From NCBI GenBank assembly GCA_002354335.1, contig DELI01000029.1, positions 99,909 through 163,908 on the forward strand: a stretch of DNA of 64,000 nucleotides, given 5' to 3'. A program made the translations under genes and the position numbers. How positions within the stretch are numbered: the first letter of the stretch is position 1; every line of letters begins with the position of its first letter. The notes beneath the pieces are model-generated. The model was not told the origin of the DNA, made no database searches, and saw nothing but the letters and a program-made list of their open reading frames with translations. This DNA is from Sphingobacterium sp. UBA2700 (GTDB taxonomy: Bacteria; Bacteroidota; Bacteroidia; Sphingobacteriales; Sphingobacteriaceae). This document shows positions 9,801 through 18,683 of the stretch, one piece after another.

Positions 9801-10142
9801 ATCCTAAAAGCGTTTTCAGATAGTCATTTCTCTATGGAGAATCAAGATCTATATGCGCTATGGCCACGCTTAAGCACACAAAATCAAGCCAATAATACGC
9901 AGTTAAGCACATGGTGGCTAAATAATGGCGCATTCGTAAGATTAAAACAAGCAGAGATTGGTTATTCGTTACCAGATCGCTTGGCAAAAAGACTTTATAC
10001 GGATAAGTTAAGAATTTACGCAAGTGGTACGAACCTGTTTTTAATAAGTGGTTTTAAATTATGGGATATCGAAATGGGCGGAAACGGTCTTGGCTACCCC
10101 TTGCAAAGAGTTGTCAATTTTGGAATCAACCTATCCTTTTAA
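6894..10142 (+). CDS. SusC/RagA family TonB-dependent glycan transporter
   Basis: A 1082-residue outer-membrane receptor that imports oligosaccharides with its SusD partner. After a long N-terminus (signal core around residues 38-54, ending LYAHS) comes a carboxypeptidase-regulatory-like domain (about 62-145: GIVKDKDGKPIEGATV), the TonB box region EEVVVVAFGTQ, a plug domain (DPLILIDGVEL, IESFSIMKDATSTALYGARG) and a large beta-barrel ending in aromatic-rich LQRVVNFGINLSF. The start at 6894 sits only 6 bp after a palindrome; an ATG at 6918 is an alternative. It is the first gene of a five-gene locus ending with a heparinase II-like lyase, suggesting uptake of oligosaccharides from an acidic polysaccharide. 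Confidence 0.95.
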   Translation: MNNQLIQIMSNKPACSKSYFYRGFRTFRIATRQRLVLLSFPLVFLGIPPSILYAHSSIRLISLQTAQGIVKDKDGKPIEGATVTIRGTSVGTQTDRNGHFMFPNLEKGSVLVFSYTGYLTQEVTLENQKSIDVVLVEDPEALEEVVVVAFGTQKKTDMVGSVTQIKPNNLRVPSSNLTTALAGQAAGIIAFQRSGEPGMDNADFFIRGVTSFGTGKVDPLILIDGVELSVTELARLRPDDIESFSIMKDATSTALYGARGANGVIFVTTKQGKEGKANISLRAEGSVSAPTSNVELADPVTYMELYNNALVSRDPFAEPLYTQEKIESTREGLNPIIFPAVDWRSALFKDQTFNHRYNLNVTGGGKVARYYVAGSFAQDNGMLRVDGKNNFNNNVDLKSYTLRANVNIDLTKSTELIVRLNGNFDNYTGPIEGGGAMYNKVVRANPVDFVPFYPVDDLHSHIEHIMFGGLRERAFLNPYADMVKGYKDYDRSLMMAQMEIKQNLSFLTEGLRFRSMFNTNRISRYDIERAYKPFFYELAYYDRRTLDYVVSITNENSGEEFLSFGLDNELRAQNSVFYMENAIDYSRTFNEKHSISALLVNILRSSTNAVAGSLQLSLPSRNFGLSGRTTYSYDNRYYAEVNFGYNGSERFHESHRYGFFPSFGLAWSISNEKFWEPLKGKINNLRLRGTYGLVGNDAIGSATDRFFYLSNVVMNDASKGFTFGREYGTTHPGINVTRYSNPDITWETSYKTNLALELGLFNKVNIQADFFKEERKDILMNRSAIPTTMGLSAAVRANVGRASGQGMDMSVDYSENFSNGFWMQLRGNFTYAKSKYLAYEEPIYEKEWWKSRLGYSIHQPWGYIAERLFVDDSEVANSPSQQFGSTNVAGDIKYKDVNGDGLITTLDQVPIGFPTIPEIIYGGGFSIGYKNFDISAFFQGSARSSFWTGGVVDGVTGPANVQPFVGGKQILKAFSDSHFSMENQDLYALWPRLSTQNQANNTQLSTWWLNNGAFVRLKQAEIGYSLPDRLAKRLYTDKLRIYASGTNLFLISGFKLWDIEMGGNGLGYPLQRVVNFGINLSF

Positions 10143-10160
10143 CCTATTAATTCTGTAACT

Positions 10161-12044
10161 ATGAAAAAATACATTTTTCTCCTCATATTATTTCTGGCGA
10201 CTTCTTGTAACAAATACTTGGATATCGTTCCGGATAATATAGCCACGATCGAATATGCATTTCGATTACGCGCGACTACTGAACGTTATTTATTTACCTG
10301 TTATTCCTACCTCCCACAGCTTGGAAATAGAAACACAAGTCCTGCGCTCTTTGGAGGTGATGAGCTGTGGTGGGTGCGCGAGAGTATCTCTTCAAACCCA
10401 TGGCATATTGCAAGAGGAAATCAAAACGTCACTAATCCCTATTTAAACTTTTGGAATGACACCTACCCTCTTTGGCGTGCCATACGGGAATGTAATATTT
10501 TCTTAGAAAACATCATGAATGTCAAGGATGTAGAAGATTTTGAGAAAAGAAGATGGGCTGCAGAAGTGAAGTTCTTAAAGGCATATTATCACTTTTTCCT
10601 TTTACGCATGTACGGGCCGATTCCAATTATGAAGGAAAACATTCCCATTTCCGCATCCGAAGAAGAAGTACGTGTTTCACGTCAACCCGTAGACGAGGTA
10701 TTCAATTATATCATCGAATTAATTGATGAAGCATGTGTTGATTTACCTGATCTGGTTGACGATGAGAACTCGGAGTTAGGAAGAATCACATTGCCTATTG
10801 CGATGGGTATGAAAGCAAAAATATTGGTCTATGCAGCAAGTCCGCTTTTTAACGGAAACCCAGACTATTCCGGTTATTCAAACAAAGACGGAACATTATT
10901 ATTTAGTCAATCTGTAAATCCTGAAAAATGGGCGAAAGCCGCAGTTGCGTGTAAAGAAGCAATTGATAAGTGCCATTCATTGGGAATGAAATTATATTAT
11001 TTTGAAGAAACCAATATTGCGAGAAATTTATCGGATTCATTGAAGACTCAAATGAATACGCGGAATTCGTTTGTAGAACGTTGGAACTCAGAAATCATTT
11101 GGGCACATACGAAGAATAATGCGCGCGATCTGCAAGTCAATGCCATGCCTAAAAGTTTGCCGGCCGCAGCCCTAGGCAATGGCGCAGTGGAAGGACATTT
11201 TGCAGTTCCGATGCGAATTGCTGATTTATTTTACAGCGAACATGGTGTACCCATCGATGAGGATATCAGCTGGCCATATGACAATCGGTTTTCTTTGCGA
11301 AAGGCCGTTGATAAAGATCGCTTTTTTATTCGGAAAGGATATACGACAGCGGAATACAATTTTGACAGAGAATCAAGGTTTTATTCGACGCTTGGCTTCG
11401 ATGGAGGAGTTTGGTTTGGCCAAGGTAACTTTGATCAGGAAAACGCATATTGGCTAGAATTAAAACTTGGACAAAGCGGTGGAAAAAGAGGAAATCTAAA
11501 CCATACCGTAACCGGATATTATCCTAAAAAATATATCTACTATACGAATGTTTTGTCGACGACTGCTAATACCTATACGTCTGTAGACTACCCTTGGACT
11601 ATGCTCCGATTGACCGACCTCTACATGTTATACGCAGAAGCATTAAATGAGTTGCAGGGTCCAAACGATGAAAGCTTCATCTATTTAGACCTCGTACGCA
11701 AGCGAGCAGGTTTAGCCGGTGTCAAGGAATCGTGGACAACCTATTCGAGAAATCCAACAAAGTTCAACACTCAACAAGGGCTTAGAGAGATTATCCAGCA
11801 GGAGCGTAATATTGAATTTTGCTTAGAAGGGCAGCGGTTTTGGGATGTCCGTCGTTGGAAAACCGCCATTGAAGTTTATAATGATGTCATTAGCGGTTGG
11901 GATATGGATCAGGCACGTGCGGAAGATTACTATCGTGAAAAAACCATATTTCGTCAATCGTTCGCCCTCAAAGATTATTTCTGGCCGATTCGCGAATACG
12001 ACTTAATCGTCAACAAAAACTTAGTTCAAAGTCCAGGATGGTAA
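10161..12044 (+). CDS. SusD/RagB family glycan-binding lipoprotein
   Basis: A 627-residue surface lipoprotein with a lipobox (FLATSC, Cys at residue 16) and the SusD architecture: an N-terminal TPR-like helical region (RAIRECNIFLENI, AAEVKFLKAYYHFFLLRMYG) and a C-terminal region with LRLTDLYMLYAEALNEL, IIQQERNIEFCLEGQRFWDVRRW and the terminal FWPIREYDLIVNKNL. It caps the SusC channel and binds the glycan. It starts 18 bp after the SusC stop. Confidence 0.95.
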   Translation: MKKYIFLLILFLATSCNKYLDIVPDNIATIEYAFRLRATTERYLFTCYSYLPQLGNRNTSPALFGGDELWWVRESISSNPWHIARGNQNVTNPYLNFWNDTYPLWRAIRECNIFLENIMNVKDVEDFEKRRWAAEVKFLKAYYHFFLLRMYGPIPIMKENIPISASEEEVRVSRQPVDEVFNYIIELIDEACVDLPDLVDDENSELGRITLPIAMGMKAKILVYAASPLFNGNPDYSGYSNKDGTLLFSQSVNPEKWAKAAVACKEAIDKCHSLGMKLYYFEETNIARNLSDSLKTQMNTRNSFVERWNSEIIWAHTKNNARDLQVNAMPKSLPAAALGNGAVEGHFAVPMRIADLFYSEHGVPIDEDISWPYDNRFSLRKAVDKDRFFIRKGYTTAEYNFDRESRFYSTLGFDGGVWFGQGNFDQENAYWLELKLGQSGGKRGNLNHTVTGYYPKKYIYYTNVLSTTANTYTSVDYPWTMLRLTDLYMLYAEALNELQGPNDESFIYLDLVRKRAGLAGVKESWTTYSRNPTKFNTQQGLREIIQQERNIEFCLEGQRFWDVRRWKTAIEVYNDVISGWDMDQARAEDYYREKTIFRQSFALKDYFWPIREYDLIVNKNLVQSPGW

Positions 12045-12056
12045 AATGATTAAATC

Positions 12057-13253
12057 ATGAAAAGAATAACCACATATATCGCAATTGCTGTTATCATGGT
12101 ATTAGCAGCTTGCCAAGAAATGATTCATAGCCCTTTAGAAGAAGTCTCTTCAACGCCCGGGCAACCGACCGTAACGAAAATTGAGAATATAAACGGCGGG
12201 GCAAAAGTAACTTATTCAATACCCAACGACCCAAGTATATTATATGTTGTTGCTGTTTATAATACTGGCAAGGGCGAGGAACGTGAGATTAAATCGTCAG
12301 TTTATAAGAATTACATTGAGCTTGAAGGATTTGGCGATACCAATCCTTATCAAATTAAATTGTATAGTGTTAATAAAGCTGAAGTTCGTTCAAGTCCTGC
12401 CGAATTCACAATTAATCCATTAAATCCTCCAATCGACGAAGTCTTTAAAACGTTGGTTGTTAATCGAGATTTTGGAGGACTAAATGCTAAGTTTAGCAAC
12501 GAGAAGGAAAAGGGCATTGTTTTTTATACCCTTTATAAAGATGAAGAAGGGAACTGGGTACAGTACGATCGCCTCTTCACCTCAGCGAAGTTTCGTGACT
12601 ATTCCGTTCGAGGATTACTTCCGAATCCGACCGATTTTGCTTTTTTCTTCCGTGATGAATGGGGAAATCATTCGGACACTTTAAAGACGAATATCACTCC
12701 GCTGTATGAAGAAATGTTGGAGAAAAAGTTGTGGAAAGCTTATCCACTACCTAGTGACACTTATACGGTGCAGGCAAGTTGGGGACCTATTAGCAATATA
12801 TGGGACGGGGATTATGTTCGTCTTTCCAAGTTATATTATCAAGCTACTGCCGGCGCGTCTATGCCCAATTGGTTCACAATTGATTTAGGCAAAAAATCTA
12901 AATTTAGCCGAATGGTTGTTTTCCAAGCACCTACGGAACGTCCGACCTATGCATATAACTATGGAACACCTCGAACCTATGAAGTTTGGGGGTCAAATAA
13001 TCCAAATCCAGACGGCTCATTTGATGGCTGGACTTTGCTAATTCATTGTGAGTCTATAAAGCCTTCGGGCAGCCCGGTAGGTGAGCGCACTCCTGAAGAT
13101 AGCGCCTATGCTTTGGCTGGTGAGAACTACAACTTCCCCCCAGAAACCGAAGCATATCGTTACATCCGATTCAAAACGATCCGTTCTTGGACTGGTGCAC
13201 AAAACTTGATGCTTACTCAACTAGATTTATATGGTCAACCAATGGATCAATAG
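12057..13253 (+). CDS. DUF4959/DUF5126/DUF5000 lipoprotein (surface glycan binding)
   Basis: A 398-residue lipoprotein (lipobox LAAC, Cys at residue 19). Residues about 33-125 match DUF4959 (GGAKVTYSIPNDPSILYV, EGFGDTN), residues 130-230 the DUF5126 type (FGGLNAKFSNEKEKGIVFY), and residues about 235-395 a DUF5000/discoidin-like module (WFTIDLGKKSKFSRMVVFQ, RYIRFKTIRSW...LTQLDLYG). Such proteins often follow susCD and are thought to help bind glycans at the cell surface. The start is 12 bp after the SusD stop. Domain names are from recalled family patterns. Confidence 0.87.
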   Translation: MKRITTYIAIAVIMVLAACQEMIHSPLEEVSSTPGQPTVTKIENINGGAKVTYSIPNDPSILYVVAVYNTGKGEEREIKSSVYKNYIELEGFGDTNPYQIKLYSVNKAEVRSSPAEFTINPLNPPIDEVFKTLVVNRDFGGLNAKFSNEKEKGIVFYTLYKDEEGNWVQYDRLFTSAKFRDYSVRGLLPNPTDFAFFFRDEWGNHSDTLKTNITPLYEEMLEKKLWKAYPLPSDTYTVQASWGPISNIWDGDYVRLSKLYYQATAGASMPNWFTIDLGKKSKFSRMVVFQAPTERPTYAYNYGTPRTYEVWGSNNPNPDGSFDGWTLLIHCESIKPSGSPVGERTPEDSAYALAGENYNFPPETEAYRYIRFKTIRSWTGAQNLMLTQLDLYGQPMDQ

Positions 13254-13278
13254 TTATGAACTTAAAAAAACAAAGTGT

Positions 13279-13977
13279 ATGAAAAAGCGAATTAATTCTC
13301 CCTTTATACTATTTATCATCTTGTTCGCTGTCGTTTTAACAGCTGGGTCTTGTGGTCGCATGGATGATACTTATGTTCAATTTTTAGAGGGTGGAGAAAA
13401 AATATACGTAGCAAAAGCGGACTCGCTAAAATTAAAATCAGGACGAAACAGAGTTGAACTCTCTTGGTTACTTTTATCGGATCCCAAAGTTAAGAAGTAT
13501 AAGATATATTGGAACCAACGTCGAGATTCTTTAGAAAACACTATTAGCAAGTCAGATGATGTTGACACCGTACGTGTCATCATTAACAACCTTCCAGAAG
13601 GCAATCAGACTTTTCAAATATTTACCTATGACGATTCAGGAAATAGCTCTGTTAAAGCCGAAATCTCCGGACGCGTTTATGGAAGCCTCTATGAAAAATC
13701 TTTACTGAATGCTACCATTTCGAAAGTTCTTAGAAAATCCAATGATCTTAAAATCATTTGGAATGTTAATCAACCGGCAGGATTGAGTGTAACTGAGATT
13801 AAGTATTTGGATATGACAAATAATCAGAGGCTGATCCTGAACAAGAATTTTAAGGATACCACGACTTTAGCACAATTTCCATTGAAAGGCAACTTTGAAT
13901 TTCGTTCTGGCTTTTTGCCAGACTCATTGGCGATAGATACGTTTTATGTAGATTTTGCAGAAGTCAAAACCAATTAA
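13279..13977 (+). CDS. DUF4998 lipoprotein
   Basis: A 232-residue lipoprotein starting MKKRINSPF, with lipobox AGSC and Cys at residue 30. The start at 13279 is chosen over an in-frame upstream ATG at 13231 because it gives a proper lipoprotein signal and avoids overlap with the preceding gene. Residues about 40-140 form a fibronectin-like segment (GRNRVELSWLLLSDPKVKKYKIYW, followed by IINNLPEGNQTFQIFTYD) matching DUF4998, common in glycan utilisation loci. It is probably a surface or periplasmic glycan-binding accessory of the same operon. No catalytic motif is seen. Confidence 0.83.
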   Translation: MKKRINSPFILFIILFAVVLTAGSCGRMDDTYVQFLEGGEKIYVAKADSLKLKSGRNRVELSWLLLSDPKVKKYKIYWNQRRDSLENTISKSDDVDTVRVIINNLPEGNQTFQIFTYDDSGNSSVKAEISGRVYGSLYEKSLLNATISKVLRKSNDLKIIWNVNQPAGLSVTEIKYLDMTNNQRLILNKNFKDTTTLAQFPLKGNFEFRSGFLPDSLAIDTFYVDFAEVKTN

Positions 13978-14000
13978 ATCAACACTAATAAACCAACACT

Positions 14001-16736
14001 ATGATTCTACAGCAAAAGAACCGACGATGTAAACCTCCTTTGTTTCTATTTCTTTTATCGATTTTTTGCCTAAACATCGCTCTAGGTCAGCAAAAAAATA
14101 TAACAATCATTCCAGCGACCGAGGCCATCAAAATCAATAGCGATGCAATGCGCATTAACGAGAAAAGCAGCGAGCGAATTACCGATTCTAGGTTAACGAC
14201 TAAGTCCGGAATCAGCTTGAAAGCAGGTATTGCCCAGGCCATAAATTCTGAACGAGAGGAATCGGATATAGCCTTCCGCATTCGCATTCCTACTGCTGGC
14301 CACTATACGATTTACACAAATGCGGTGACCGATTCGGAAGGGGCTCAACTGATGAAAAAAGCGAAATCTAAGTTCGAGTCCTTGTTTATGCGGATACAAT
14401 TTGGCGACAAACGAGGGACCAAACGAGTGATCTATGTTCCTTGGGACCGACCTGTCCAACATACGGGCATCTTTGACCTTCCTGCCGGCGAGCAGGATGT
14501 CAAAATCTGGTTGCCTCGAGGAGTGCGATTTGAATACGTACAGATTCAAAAATATGTCGCTCCTAAAGTTCCTACAGCTGCAGCTTCTTACAAACCATCC
14601 GTAAAGCCGCCGAGCAGCCGGCCACGGCTTTGGGTAAATCAGGAAACACTGCCAATGGTCAAAAAGAATCTGCTGGATCCAGAACATGCGCCTATTTGGA
14701 ACAAACTTAAGGATGATGCATTAAAGCCATTCCCGCTTGTATTCGACCCCAACGAAGAGATGTCTTATAATGTTGATCTGGAGAAGGCGATGGAGCTAAA
14801 AGCGTTCTATTATTTAATGTCTGGTGACAGAAAGATAGGTCGGGAGGCGATTGACCTAACAAAGGCCTATCTTTCTCATGTGGAGTTCGGTAATATTTTG
14901 GACATCACGCGGGAGCTGGGCCGTGCGATTTATACAGCAGCTTTGGTGTACGACTGGACATACGATCTTCTATCTAAAGAGGAGAAGGAAAATTTGGTTA
15001 AGGATTTTATGCGCCTCTCGATGGATATGGAAATCGGCTGGCCTCCGTTTCGTACCAATATACTAAATGGCCACGGAAACGAAGCAATGGTCAACCGTGA
15101 CTTTTTAGCAATGAGCATTGCGATTTATGACGAAGATCCTGTACCCTATCAATATGTATCCTATCAAATATTAGCAGATTTGGTTCCGATGCGCCGTTTT
15201 GAATATCAATCACCACGTCACAACCAAGGTATTGGTTATGCCGCGTATCGTTTTGCATGGGAAATGCATGCAGCATGGTTGTATTATCGAATGTCGGGAC
15301 AGAAGGTCTTTGATGACAATATCACTTCGATGCCTTCCTATTTTATGTATATGCGTTCTCCTGCTGGCGAGATGTTACGAGATGGAGATGGTTTTGCATC
15401 AGGGAAGGCTGGTGAGCCTTTCTATTGGAAATCGCCACAAGTGATGTTTTTAATGTCCACTTACGGGCGAGATCCTATTGTGAAGGGGGAATTCCTTCGG
15501 CATGGCCAGCTCAATAACCCAACGATGTTTCTATTGCTGAACGACCCAACTTTGAAAGCCGAACCTAGCTTGAATAGTTTAGCTCTTACAAAGGACTTTG
15601 GACCAATTTTAGGATCCATGGTAGCAAGGACCGGTTGGAATATAGGTCCGGATAGCGACGATGTGGTGGCAGAGATCAAAGGTGGTGGTTATCATTTCGG
15701 GAACCATCAGCACGCGGACGCTGGCGCCATTCAATTATATTACAGAGGCTTTCAATTTGGTGATATCGGACTCTATCGATTCTACGGAACTCCCTATGAT
15801 ATGGGATTCAACAAGCGCTCGGTTTCCCACAGCGTGATGCTTGCTGTCGATCCGAATGAAAAGTATTACCGTAGCGAAGTAAATGATGGTGGTACTCGCT
15901 TCAACCAGCGTGCGCCACGCTCTCAAAAAGAAGTTGAAAGCGATCCATGGTTCCACAATGGTAAGGTAATGGCGACTGCTGTAGGTCCCAATCCAAAGCA
16001 ACCGTATTTCAGTTATTTTGCCGCGGACTTAAGCAGTGCCTATTCGGAAAAAATGCTGAATTACACGCGGCATTTTTGTTTTATTAATACTGGCCGGAAA
16101 GATATTCCTGCGGTGATTGTATTAACCGATCAGATGGAGACCAAGACTCCAGCTATCGATAAATATTGGCAGATCGCCTCGCTTAATAAACCAGAGCTTA
16201 CTGCTAATGGATTTGTATTACACAATTCGCTAAATGGACGTGTGGGGAAAACGCATGTTTCTATCTTAAGCCCTTCTAGCGGTTATGATGTTAACGTGCT
16301 TTCGGACTCTATGACGACAAATGTTTTCGGAAAACAGTTAGAAGTTCCTGAAACACCATTAGCAGAGGGAAAGGGTCATCGAACACTGGTTTCTCATCAA
16401 TCCAAGGAAAAAACGAATCATTATCTTACGGTATTCCAGGTATGCGAGGGAAACAGCTCTCCGCTGGTTCTTTCGCAAGAAAAGAGCGGAAATGTTGATT
16501 TGATATATATTGGAGATGACCTAGTGGTAGCCAGTTCCGCACAAGAGATCAACGAAAAATTCGGGTTTAAAAATAATCGGAAGAACAGCAAGGCTATTTT
16601 AACTGGATTGAAACCCGGAAAATGGATATTGCGGCGTGGTAAGAGAGTGATGGCTGAGAAACAGGTTAGTGCGAAAGAAAGAACTGCTTACTTTGAGCTG
16701 GATCGGGCGGGAGCGTATAGTGTTGAAATGAAGTAG
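14001..16736 (+). CDS. Heparinase II-like polysaccharide lyase (PL21-like)
   Basis: A 911-residue exported protein (signal peptide ends near residue 30, IALGQ). It has an N-terminal beta-rich part, an alpha/alpha toroid starting about residue 205 (RPRLWVNQETLPMV), and a C-terminal heparinase II/III beta-sandwich. Residues corresponding to Pedobacter heparinase II are present with matching spacing: His358 and Glu361 (GHGNEAM; H202/E205 in HepII), Tyr413 (52 residues after the Glu, as Y257), His569 (H406), and the zinc ligands His571 and Asp588 (17 apart, as H408/D425). A further His at residue 611 (RSVSHS) could be the third zinc ligand. HepII numbering is recalled from the literature. It likely cleaves a uronate-containing glycan by beta-elimination; exact substrate unknown. 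It is the last gene of the locus. Confidence 0.87.
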   Translation: MILQQKNRRCKPPLFLFLLSIFCLNIALGQQKNITIIPATEAIKINSDAMRINEKSSERITDSRLTTKSGISLKAGIAQAINSEREESDIAFRIRIPTAGHYTIYTNAVTDSEGAQLMKKAKSKFESLFMRIQFGDKRGTKRVIYVPWDRPVQHTGIFDLPAGEQDVKIWLPRGVRFEYVQIQKYVAPKVPTAAASYKPSVKPPSSRPRLWVNQETLPMVKKNLLDPEHAPIWNKLKDDALKPFPLVFDPNEEMSYNVDLEKAMELKAFYYLMSGDRKIGREAIDLTKAYLSHVEFGNILDITRELGRAIYTAALVYDWTYDLLSKEEKENLVKDFMRLSMDMEIGWPPFRTNILNGHGNEAMVNRDFLAMSIAIYDEDPVPYQYVSYQILADLVPMRRFEYQSPRHNQGIGYAAYRFAWEMHAAWLYYRMSGQKVFDDNITSMPSYFMYMRSPAGEMLRDGDGFASGKAGEPFYWKSPQVMFLMSTYGRDPIVKGEFLRHGQLNNPTMFLLLNDPTLKAEPSLNSLALTKDFGPILGSMVARTGWNIGPDSDDVVAEIKGGGYHFGNHQHADAGAIQLYYRGFQFGDIGLYRFYGTPYDMGFNKRSVSHSVMLAVDPNEKYYRSEVNDGGTRFNQRAPRSQKEVESDPWFHNGKVMATAVGPNPKQPYFSYFAADLSSAYSEKMLNYTRHFCFINTGRKDIPAVIVLTDQMETKTPAIDKYWQIASLNKPELTANGFVLHNSLNGRVGKTHVSILSPSSGYDVNVLSDSMTTNVFGKQLEVPETPLAEGKGHRTLVSHQSKEKTNHYLTVFQVCEGNSSPLVLSQEKSGNVDLIYIGDDLVVASSAQEINEKFGFKNNRKNSKAILTGLKPGKWILRRGKRVMAEKQVSAKERTAYFELDRAGAYSVEMK

Positions 16737-16740
16737 AGAA

Positions 16741-16781
16741 AAATCTTGTGTAGCACTTCTACAAAATGCTGCACGAGATTT
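16741..16781 (+). terminator. Intrinsic terminator of the heparinase-type PUL
   Basis: A 15-bp stem (16741-16755 with 16767-16781; two G-T wobbles) and an 11-nt loop, starting 4 bp after the lyase stop codon. The T-tract is weak but stem length and position are convincing. Confidence 0.75.
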
Positions 16782-16782
16782 C

Positions 16783-17340
16783 CAGATTATTTATGGTTAC
16801 TATTAATTTCAATTATTGCATGAATATCTTTTCTGGATCCCCAAAGAGCGCTGTACTGTCGACCACAGCCGCCTCCGAAGATTTTAATTACTTATTAAAC
16901 TCCTCTCTTCCATTGTAAGTTAAGGAACCTTTTTTTTTAAATCGACATAGCGATCATCGAGGCAGACAGAGAAATTTAATTCATCATAAGTACACTTCTC
17001 TTGAAGTTCAGCATCGTCAAGTTAGCCTCAATTTCATGTAAGTAATAACTGATGATGATATGTGTTGGGATCTTTAGCACTGAGAATCGCAAAAGTGCCT
17101 TTCGCCGCTTTCGTTAATGTTTAGCACCTACTATCATGTTTGTTGGTTGGTAAGAATGGGATATATTCAAAATTAGTTGGGGAATCATTTCTGAACAATT
17201 CTCCGCCTACCATGCCCCGTAGGGCCGCTGAAATTCCTCTTAAAACGCAGCAAAGTGCGGAAGTTCATAACCGCCTCGGAAATCCCAACGATAAAAATAA
17301 TTCAAAATGGCTCACTCCATCACGGAGAACTCTAAATATA
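16783..17340. other. Intergenic with an unidentified degraded reading frame (minus)
   Basis: On the minus strand, about 17118 down to 16915, one frame reads TKAAKGTFAILSAKDPNTY, a few stops, then DDAELQEKCTYDELNFSVC and LDDRYVDLKKKVP. It reads like a real protein with a few nonsense changes, but I cannot name the family. The 73-codon open frame at 17140-17361 (plus) has no recognisable content. Confidence 0.35.
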
Positions 17341-17378
17341 AAAAGCCTTTCCCCTCGCTAATTACCTTGGCTAAAGGC
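17341..17378 (-). terminator. Terminator of the phosphorelay operon
   Basis: GCCTTT (17373-17378) pairs with AAAGGC (17345-17350), followed on the minus strand by a T-rich tail (17341-17344 and beyond). It lies about 90 bp after the last receiver gene. Confidence 0.5.
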
Positions 17379-17467
17379 CATCTATCACTTCCCTCGTTGA
17401 GGATTTTATACAAAAAAAGATAAAAGCCTATCCTGCCGTTTCTACTCCCAGCTTACGCATTTAATTC

Positions 17468-17833
17468 TTAACCTTTTAATAGATCCCCAATTAGTTGTTC
17501 CAGCTTATCTAGATCGAACGGTTTGGGAAGAAAAGCATCAGCAAGAGCACGCTTTGCTAAAGTTTCGATCTCACTGTTAGCTGAAACAAGAACGACCGGT
17601 ATATTAGAAAATTTCGGATGTGTCTTGAGGAGCTGTGTGGCTGCTATCCCACCTATTTCCGGTATCCAATTGTCCATCAAAATCAAATCTGGCTGGTAGG
17701 TAGCTACTTTCTCAAGAACATCATGTGAGGTCGATGATTCATTTATCGTATAACCCAAATCCTCCAATACGATGGAAAAAATTTCAAGCACATATGGGTC
17801 ATCGTCAAAAATAAGTATTTTTTTTTGTGTCAT
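17468..17833 (-). CDS. Single-domain response regulator
   Basis: A 121-residue CheY-like receiver domain with no output domain. The acidic pair is in ILIFDDDPYV, the phospho-acceptor Asp in LILMDNWIPE (about residue 54), the conserved Ser in VVLVSAN and the conserved Lys in FLPKPFD. It is probably a phosphate shuttle or diffusible output. It is the last gene of a five-gene minus-strand operon, 37 bp after cheR, where a cheB would often sit. Confidence 0.92.
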   Translation of the reverse strand: MTQKKILIFDDDPYVLEIFSIVLEDLGYTINESSTSHDVLEKVATYQPDLILMDNWIPEIGGIAATQLLKTHPKFSNIPVVLVSANSEIETLAKRALADAFLPKPFDLDKLEQLIGDLLKG

Positions 17834-17870
17834 TTAGCCGTGGAATTATTTATGATTTTTAAGTAAATAA

Positions 17871-18683
17871 TTAAGTGAGTTTTTTCCAAATTTTTTGTTG
17901 CCCTATGCGCTGAAAACGACTTTCAAGTGAAGAAAACACCAAGGTCTCTTTTGGCCCCAAGCCCAGAAAACCCGAGTTCTCTAAACTTTCGTAAAAAAGT
18001 CTAATCACACGGTTTTGTAGCGTACGATTAAAATATATAAGTACATTGCGGCATAAAATAAGTTGAAAGCTGTTGAATGAAGCGTCTGAAACCAAATTAT
18101 GGGTTGAAAACACCATACGTGACCTCAGTTCATCGCTAAATTGAATAATTCCATGATTTGCAGAATAATGAGCTGATAGGCCATTGTTCCCGCCAGACAA
18201 AGCGTAGTTATGTACATACTCATGCATGTTTTCCATGGGAAAGATGCCTTTGGAAGCTCGTTCCACTACCGATCCATTGATATCCGTTGCATAAATCAGC
18301 GATCGTTGCAGTAAACCACACTCTTTTAGAAGTACCGCAGTCGTGTATGCCTCCTCTCCTGTTGAGCATCCTGCAATCCAAATTCGGATTAAGGGGAAAG
18401 TGCTTAAATAAGGAATTATCTGCTGCCGCATAGCTAAGAAAAACTCCGGGTCGCGAAACATTGTTGTAAAAGGAACAGTGAGCTGCTGAACAAAAGGTAC
18501 AAGTAAAGAGTTATCTCGCATTATCTTTTGAAATAAATCATCCAGATCAGGGCTTTTCCAAATCAATAATATTCTTTTCAGCCTGCGTTCCAATGAACTT
18601 CGATTATACTCTGTAAAGTCATATCCGAATTGATTCAAAAGAACCTGGAAAAACGAATCCATTTCATTTCTATCAATCATCAC
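17871..18683 (-). CDS. cheR: CheR-type protein-glutamate methyltransferase
   Basis: A 270-residue SAM-dependent methyltransferase. An N-terminal helical domain (residues 1-75: RSSLERRLKRIL, FVQQLTVPFTTMFRDPEFF) precedes a Rossmann domain with IWIAGCSTGEEAYTTA (SAM binding), YATDINGSVVERA and LILCRNVLIYFN. In chemotaxis CheR methylates receptors, but no receptor, CheA/CheW or flagellar gene is nearby. In Bacteroidota, cheR genes beside hybrid kinases are thought to serve non-chemotaxis signalling (inference). It overlaps the upstream receiver gene by 11 bp. No CheB methylesterase partner is present in the operon. Confidence 0.93.
   Translation of the reverse strand: MMIDRNEMDSFFQVLLNQFGYDFTEYNRSSLERRLKRILLIWKSPDLDDLFQKIMRDNSLLVPFVQQLTVPFTTMFRDPEFFLAMRQQIIPYLSTFPLIRIWIAGCSTGEEAYTTAVLLKECGLLQRSLIYATDINGSVVERASKGIFPMENMHEYVHNYALSGGNNGLSAHYSANHGIIQFSDELRSRMVFSTHNLVSDASFNSFQLILCRNVLIYFNRTLQNRVIRLFYESLENSGFLGLGPKETLVFSSLESRFQRIGQQKIWKKLT

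Noticed and set aside
17140..17361. 73-codon open frame, plus strand
   Set aside because: No recognisable domain or ribosome-binding context; overlaps apparent minus-strand relic region.
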